From positions 18,904 to 82,903 of the forward strand of contig JNDT01001428.1 in the NCBI GenBank assembly GCA_000697055.1: a stretch of 64,000 bases of DNA, read 5' to 3'. Origin of the DNA: Saksenaea vasiformis B4078. Lineage: Eukaryota; Mucoromycota; Mucoromycetes; Mucorales; Saksenaeaceae. The notes under the pieces were generated by a model, which saw only the letters and a program-made list of their open reading frames with translations, searched no databases and was not told the DNA's origin. Both the position numbers and the translations under genes were made by a program. Below, piece by piece: positions 58,421-64,000 of this stretch. Position 1 is the first letter of the stretch; each line of letters opens with the position of its first letter.

Positions 58421-58569
58421 GTTTGACAGTTTGGATTAGAAACGGCAAAAAAAAAAGTGAGAGAAAAAGGAAGCGGCGTTTGAACACTTGACGTAATCGA
58501 CATTTCAATCGTTCAAATGGCGTGCCTGAATTATCAATTTGGTCTATTGTTCCTTTACTGTCTTTTCTC
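58421..58569. promoter_or_regulatory. Compact divergent promoter, PFD1 / ZFAND2
   Basis: 149 bp between two start codons. A CRE/ATF-like TGACGTAA lies at 58488-58495, near the middle. Both genes belong to proteostasis, so shared stress control is plausible. Confidence 0.6.
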
Positions 58570-59540
58570 ATGGAATTTCCCGATCTTGGCAAACATTGCA
58601 CATTTAATGGCTGCTCCCAGCTAGGTAAAGATTGCTAGTGGAATCCATTCCGTCAGACTAAAAAAAAAAACGAAAGATTTCCTACCCTATACATGCTACC
58701 ACTGCAAGAAGATCTATTGGTATATTGCATCCGATCCCGCTAGAACCCGATCCTAACGAAGCATTTGTGCAAGAAAGTCAGGACCATTTCAAATTAGACG
58801 ACCATCGCTGTCCTAGTCTAGAAGATCCTAGCATGGACGTTCGGTAAGGTCAATTCAGTATGTCCACGTAATGCCTTACACATTGCGGACTAGGGTGCCC
58901 ACGTGCCCCATTTGCGAGAAACCAGTTCCAGTACCACGAGGACAGGATCCTAATATCCGAGTAACTGAAACCCTGACAACGATCGCATCGACTTACTCAC
59001 TGTTTTGCATAGGTCAACGAACATATCCAAAATAACTGCGCCGACGAAGAGAAACCATCCAATATATGTCGATTACGAGGCTGCAAAGCAAAACTATTGG
59101 TTCCAATGAAATGTCCCGAATGCGATCAGTCGTACTGTGTAAAGCATAGACTAGCTGACGATCATCAATGCCAAGGAAAACCGAAGCCGCTGAGTAATCA
59201 CGGTCTGAGCAAATTCAAAGATGGATTACGACCAGCAAAAGCACAAGCAGCGACATCCAGAGCAGAAATGGAAAGGTGGGAAAGAGTCAAACAAGGTTGT
59301 CAAAGGCAGAGCTAATGCGGTAAACTTTATGTCACAGACAAAGACTAGAGCGGGCGAGGATTGCAGCGCAACAGAAACAAGAGATTGCTCGCCTGAAAAC
59401 AAAGGCTAAACAAGGGGTAATAGTATGCTACAGTCCAAAAGAGGATTAACAACATTTTATAGATTTTAACGGAGGATGAACAAATGAAGCTTGCAACTTT
59501 AGAGAGTAAAGTTCATAACAATAAATGCTGTATCAGTTAG
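58570..59540 (+). CDS. AN1-type zinc-finger protein, ZFAND2/AIRAP-like
   Basis: Spliced model of 214 residues, exons 58570-58624, 58677-58719, 58778-58843, 58894-58960, 59013-59275, 59344-59416 and 59463-59540. It starts MEFPDLGKHCTFNGCSQLDF and carries two AN1 fingers. In the first, Cys and His ligands are spread over three exons (TCYHCKKIYC, QDHFKLDDHRCP). The second is CRLRGCKAKLLVPMKCPEC to CVKHRLADDHQC. Between them lies the family's VPTCPICEKPVPVPRGQDPN. The C-terminus is helical (LERARIAAQQKQEIARLKTK). Animal ZFAND2A/B and yeast Cuz1 bind the proteasome and Cdc48 under arsenite stress. A ubiquitin-interacting motif was not seen. Small exons make this gene invisible to single-frame searches. 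Confidence 0.88.
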
Positions 59541-59743
59541 TAACATTTAGTGCCTATGAATGCACCATTTTTTCTACTCTTTTATTTTTCCTTTTGTGAT
59601 GTTTGTTTTTTCTTTTCTTTCGTGATTATAGCATTTTTTCTTTTTCTTTTAAAAACTAAAAGGGATAGTGTGAAGGAAGACAAGAAAAACGGAGGGAGGA
59701 GCGGAAGGAAGGAAAGCCGTCGTGAAATGGTTTTTTTTCTTTT
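59541..59743. other. Convergent 3' flanks, ZFAND2 / PAT1
   Basis: 203 bp between two stop codons, with long T-rich runs on plus (about 59563-59650). A plus frame that crosses into PAT1 in antisense (59550-59888) is not a gene. Confidence 0.5.
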
Positions 59744-62700
59744 TTACCGCGGCACAGACACTTGTGAAGCATCAAGTCCCAAGGCATGCAGAAACAAATT
59801 GACGTTGTTTATCCTGTGTGTTGCCTGCGTTGGCGTAAGGCGGTTGCTATTCGCCAAGAAGATATTCTCCATGACACGATCTCTGTAGTATAAAGTCAGC
59901 CACGTTCCCTTCTCTCACAGTTCGATTATACTTGCCTGACTTCAGTTACCAAAATATGTTGTTCATCCATCGAAGCGCCCACTGCTACTGCAGCCAAAAA
60001 TTGCCATACGTACATGTCATCCAAATCAAACGATATCTGCATCATGCTGGTGCTGGGATGAATAGGTGCCAAATAATATAGTGAAGGGAATATGGATGCG
60101 AAACGACCCTTCAATGCACTATATAAGCGCGTGTAAACCTCTTGCCACTGTGTTAATTCTTCCGCCGTAGGAGGGCTGAGGCCATGTAGAGAACCACCTC
60201 CTTGTCTCAGAATTTCGGCACGCGATAACAACATGGTCAAGAATGCGAGACCAGGCTGCAAGAAGGCATGAGTAAGATACCTGGTATCTCAAGAAAGAAG
60301 AAAGAAAAAGAAATAGTTACCCTGCTTCGAGCAATCGTCTCAATGTCGTTCTTCTCCATGAAAACTTGCAGCAATCCGTTAACTACTCGCAGTGGCACTT
60401 CTGCGATAAATGCTAACAGCGGTGGGACAGTTGTGTTCATGAATAGTTCAACGTCCTCAAATGTGACAAATTGCTGTCTTTTAGCTTCCTCAGCGTTGGC
60501 CACCATCGTTCCAGGATAAATCACATGTCGACACACTTGCAGACGTGCGAAGTTAGCAATGATGACTGTGATCATTGTCAAGTTCTGATCACTGTTCAAA
60601 TGGCGCACAACGCGAGGTATCAGCTTCTTGCCCTTATTAACCGAAAGAATCGACACGAGCAGTGGTGTCCTAAACGATCATGTTCAGTCACCTATATCTC
60701 TTGCCGTACCACCGTCTCTCTTTACCTATCGTCCGCATTATCTGGAACTTCTAACGAATTCCATAGTTTTTGCACTACCTCAGCGTACTTGGCTTTCCTG
60801 GAAATACAATACAAATAAAAACTCTATTTTCGTTCGTTCTCATCAGAACTAACCATGCATCGACTTGTTCGTCGTGATCTTCTTGGTACCCTGACTTTGA
60901 CCGAGGGACACCTTGTCTGCGCATTTGCTCAAGCTCAAGAACAATAAGATAGATATTCTCTACTGCTTTGAGGATGCGTCGATGGCCATTGACGGAGGGC
61001 GTGCTGGGCTTTACATTCTGGTAATAAAAAGCCTAAGTATTTTGCGGAGCAACCTTTCCTATGTCACTTACAGTTGTTGCAGCAGGCTTCTGCTCCGAAG
61101 CCGCTTGTTCGGTCTCATGGCCACCCGTTGTCTTTTTATCAGATACTTGCAATACCTGTCGAGGATTACGCACTGTCAGCGGCGTGATCTTTCCAAGCGC
61201 GCCTTCAAGGGACACGACGCCTAGTAGAAAGTGTTAGTAACACAATGAACTTGTTGTACTGTTGAACAACCTTGTGTATGTTTCGGTCGTCTCTTTGCCT
61301 CGCTAACGATACGTTGAAGCTGCTGTTGCATGCGTTGCACTGCGTTCTCCTCCCTACGGCCACGCCCTCCTTTACCAGTATCGTTCATACTGTGCGTTGT
61401 TGACCATGTAGGGAGGCCGGCTCGTTGACGGAGAGATGTGAAGACCTGATAATAGAAATCTTCCGTAAAAGGATCTTCTGTCGCTAACTGAGCCATCTGG
61501 ATGCGGTTGATGAAATCTTTGTCGTACTGAGACATAAGCCCGCTGTATCGTGACTATAAGAAACCGCGATATCAATATCTGAAAGATGGTCCCCACCTTG
61601 AGTAGATACCTTTGTCTGAGTTTGTCTAGCTTTCGCTTCGCGTTCCGATGGCATTTGTCCAAATTCAGGCTTCCCAAAAGCGGCTACTGGTAGATCTTGA
61701 TCCCGTCCAAAAGGAGCCTGTTGCGCAGACTGTTGAAATACAGAACGTCCCATAGCATGGCCACCTCCTGCCACCATAGCTGCTTCTACTTCGGCCAAGC
61801 TGAACATCTTCTTTCCTCTCTCTGCATCATCTCTCGAGAGGCGCGAAGTTTCTTGCCGGAATCTACCTGTGGTCGCTTGACGTTGCAGCTCGGCTTCAAT
61901 ATCCTCCAATAAAACGGGTTGTGAACGACGCTGCTGATGACCAAAAGAAGAGGACGGTGAAAGGCCTGGAGGTGGCGATGGTGTATAGGATTGCTTTTGC
62001 TGATGAGCCTGAGATCGAGCACCGCCAGAAAATGGCGACAGATTTCCGCTGCTACCAATCGCGCCAAAACCTCTATCTACAAAGGAAAATGAAATTTAGC
62101 TACTTCACACTAAAAGATGGAAGAAAAGAATGCCTACCCGAACAAAGACTGCCAGAAAAATTTCCCCAGATGGACTGTGTAACAGGTGAAGACTAAACGG
62201 AGAGAACCTCAGTTCACTTTCCACGCCGCTCGCACCACAATCTCACCTCGCCATACTGACGCTGCACCCCTGCACGCACGTCACCTGGATGATGACTTCC
62301 AGGACGTCCAGCAGCATGTGGCATCGGGCTACGCGGTTTTCTAGACAAAGCTGCAACAACTACGTGAATAAAGGTTCTTTTACTTTGTCTCAACCTGGTA
62401 CGTTACCGTGATCATCATTATATCTGCGCTTCGCGAAAAAGCCTTCGTCTTCCTTGATCAGTGCCGAGTTAAACCTTTCCGTGCTAGAAGCAAAATCGAA
62501 GTCTTGACCTATATTTTGAATGAGAACGTATCCACCTCATATTCTTTCAGCATACCAATAGGTCCTCCGCCAAAAGTTTCATCGTTAAAATCATCGCCTT
62601 CTTCATTCAGTTGATCACCCAGACCATCGTCTAGCTCCTCGTCGTCTCGAAGCGCAGCTTGCAACGTATCGAAATCGTAAACTTCCACATCATCGACACA

Positions 62701-62805
62701 TTGGTTGTCTCGACCTGCTCTGTTTTGGCCACCACTACTTCCCTGACTGCCACCTGTATTGTCGATATCAAGCTTCCGCAGCTCATCATCGCTCAGAGGC
62801 GGCAT
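59744..62805 (-). CDS. PAT1: PAT1 mRNA-decapping activator
   Basis: Spliced model of 817 residues in 12 exons: 62805-62556, 62508-62407, 62350-62247, 62192-62138, 62076-61610, 61553-61271, 61220-61072, 61017-60854, 60797-60726, 60669-60321, 60255-59936 and 59882-59744. The acidic N-terminus with NDETFGG is the Dhh1-binding type. A Pro/Gln-rich middle follows (SPPPGLSPSSSFGHQQ), then the domain before the C-terminus (DFINRIQMAQLATEDPFTED, VSLEGALGKITPLTVRNPRQ). The helical C-terminal domain (ISILS-type VSILSVNKGKKLIPRVVRHL, and the end NNVNLFLHALGLDAS) binds Lsm1-7 and Dcp2. Pat1 links deadenylated mRNA to decapping in P-bodies. Length matches fungal Pat1 (about 750-800). The last intron begins GC (AG then GCAAGT). 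The 55-nt fourth exon was found only through phase. Confidence 0.92.
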
Positions 62806-63966
62806 GGTGGCGTTGAACCTATGCAGAAAATACTATTAATTCCCACCCATGCGTAATGCAAGCGCATACCCAAAAAAGGAGTCGCCCATTAGTTGACTGT
62901 TTTACAAGTTGAAAATGTAAGAGGCTGTACTTATTTATTGCTCCGTACTGTCACCGGAGAAAAGGGGTGCGAGACGTTGGAAAAACTGAATCGTTACTCC
63001 GGATGAACTCACGATGAAGTCACAGTTTATCCGTCATCGTTCTTTCACGTGCGTTATGGGAACCTTATGGTGCACCACGCTTTGTGGCAGCACAGAGAGG
63101 GAGCTTTAGAAACGTACCCTTCATCAGTGATACATTGGTTTCTGGCTGAAGTAACGCTAAAAAAAGTTACAAGTGGTATATTATTTTGGTTTCAGGTTAG
63201 GAGTGAAAGATATAGCTATCGAAATTAGTTAGTCTTGGCTACTCCTATGACGTTTGCTTCTGTGAAGGAAAAGAGAAGTGATAAACACGTTTGATATTCA
63301 TTTTGTTACACGTTTTTAAAAGCTTAATACGACAAAATTGGTATTTAATTCTTTCTTAACTGTCGATTATGAATGATCACTGGTGTCTATGTGTCCTTGC
63401 AACGAAGTGACGCCTGTGTTAAAAAAATCGAGGAGAAAATGAGATAAAATGATCCGTCTCTGTTACCGCAAAAAGAAGAAACGCGAGGATAATTTCATGG
63501 CATAATCGCTGGGATTATGTTGCTGTAATGCACCTGGATTAATCCTGGAATTTAAAAGCAGATATCTGCGTGTCCAAGAATAAGCCCACTGGGTGCGTTG
63601 CACAAACACGCACACACACATGGTGCATTCGGCCAATAACCTAAAACCTTTTTGCCAAAGTTCTAACGCCTAAGGAATTTTATAGAGTAAACATTGGTGA
63701 TGAAATTTGATGTTTCTGATAGAGGAAACCTCAAAGAATAAGGAAATTCAAATATAATTCGATTTGGTTTGGAAAATAAATTTCCTTAGGCTTTCGAAGT
63801 TGGGGTCTCAGCGACGATTTTAGCAGGGATGAAAAAAATTGAGACAGCCATTTTTCAGAACGGAGTTCCAATGATGCGGGGGATACAATTATTAGCCAAT
63901 AATATCGGTTATTACCCCTGGTGTTATATTGCCTGTTTACTGCTTTTTTTCATTAGTTTTACCAAG
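62806..63966. promoter_or_regulatory. Divergent intergenic region, PAT1 / right-edge gene
   Basis: About 1.2 kb, AT-rich, with a short CA repeat near 63607. No internal gene or tRNA recognised. Confidence 0.4.
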
Positions 63967-64000
63967 ATGCCTCGACCTCGCGCCCAAAAAAGAGCAGCAA
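63967..64000 (+). CDS. Start of an unidentified gene, cut by the window edge
   Basis: ATG followed by ten codons rich in Arg, Pro and Ala (MPRPRAQKRAA), open to the edge. The basic start might be a chromatin or nucleolar protein, but eleven residues cannot tell. Confidence 0.35.
   Translation, partial: MPRPRAQKRAA

Noticed and set aside
1..64000. tRNA, rRNA, CRISPR, bacterial operons
   Set aside because: I looked for B-box-like and 5S-like sequence and for spaced repeats and saw none. A covariance-model scan would be decisive for tRNAs.

Overview
The window is nuclear DNA of a filamentous fungus, most likely an early-diverging one (Mucoromycota, Mucorales-like). This rests on short GT-AG introns of about 45-80 nt in nearly every gene, moderate GC content, canonical fungal housekeeping proteins, and lineage-typical items (MACPF-like/Sel1 proteins, an LRR/F-box-like fragment, a FAR1-like remnant, a PAS-only regulator). 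The species call is inference. There are no operons, CRISPR arrays or prophage. I found no tRNA or rRNA gene by eye. I spliced most genes by hand; exon sets given in the evidence keep the reading frame and sum to a multiple of three.

Layout. 0.5-3.9 kb: two tandem, related MACPF-like genes, the downstream one fused to Sel1 repeats. 6.6-9.0 kb: wax-synthase-like MBOAT acyltransferase and a Pcl-type cyclin (both minus). 9.7-14.9 kb: 8-amino-7-oxononanoate synthase-like enzyme and a BCS1-like AAA ATPase (plus). 15.5-20.8 kb: ribosomal protein eS26 and a BTB/CAP-Gly fusion (minus). 23.4-26.7 kb: a hidden intron-rich gene of unknown function, mitoribosomal protein mL61, GET2. 26.7-31.5 kb: gene-poor, with an LRR-like fragment, a new 100-residue membrane protein and a FAR1-like remnant. 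31.5-34.5 kb: PAS protein and a mitochondrial RRM protein. 35.4-40.6 kb: dihydroxyacid dehydratase (ILV3) converging on a secreted GH3 beta-glucosidase. 42.7-46.8 kb: proteasome subunit RPN9 and a damaged MFS transporter. 48.9-55.6 kb: small secreted cysteine-rich protein, Aurora kinase, ERI1-type exonuclease, amino-acid permease. 56.3-62.8 kb: ankyrin protein, prefoldin subunit 1, AN1 zinc-finger protein (ZFAND2 type), PAT1 decapping activator. A further gene begins at the right edge.

The genes are not a pathway cluster. Themes recur: proteostasis (RPN9, PFD1, ZFAND2, GET2, BCS1-like), RNA turnover and RNAi control (ERI1, PAT1), and mitochondria (mL61, RRM protein). The least-explained items are the MACPF-like/Sel1 pair at the left end, the double-BTB/CAP-Gly fusion, the cysteine-rich secreted protein, the hidden gene at 23.4-24.05 kb whose last exon has a decayed relative at 52 kb, and unusual splicing (4-nt and 18-nt exons, a start-codon-only exon, two GC-AG introns).
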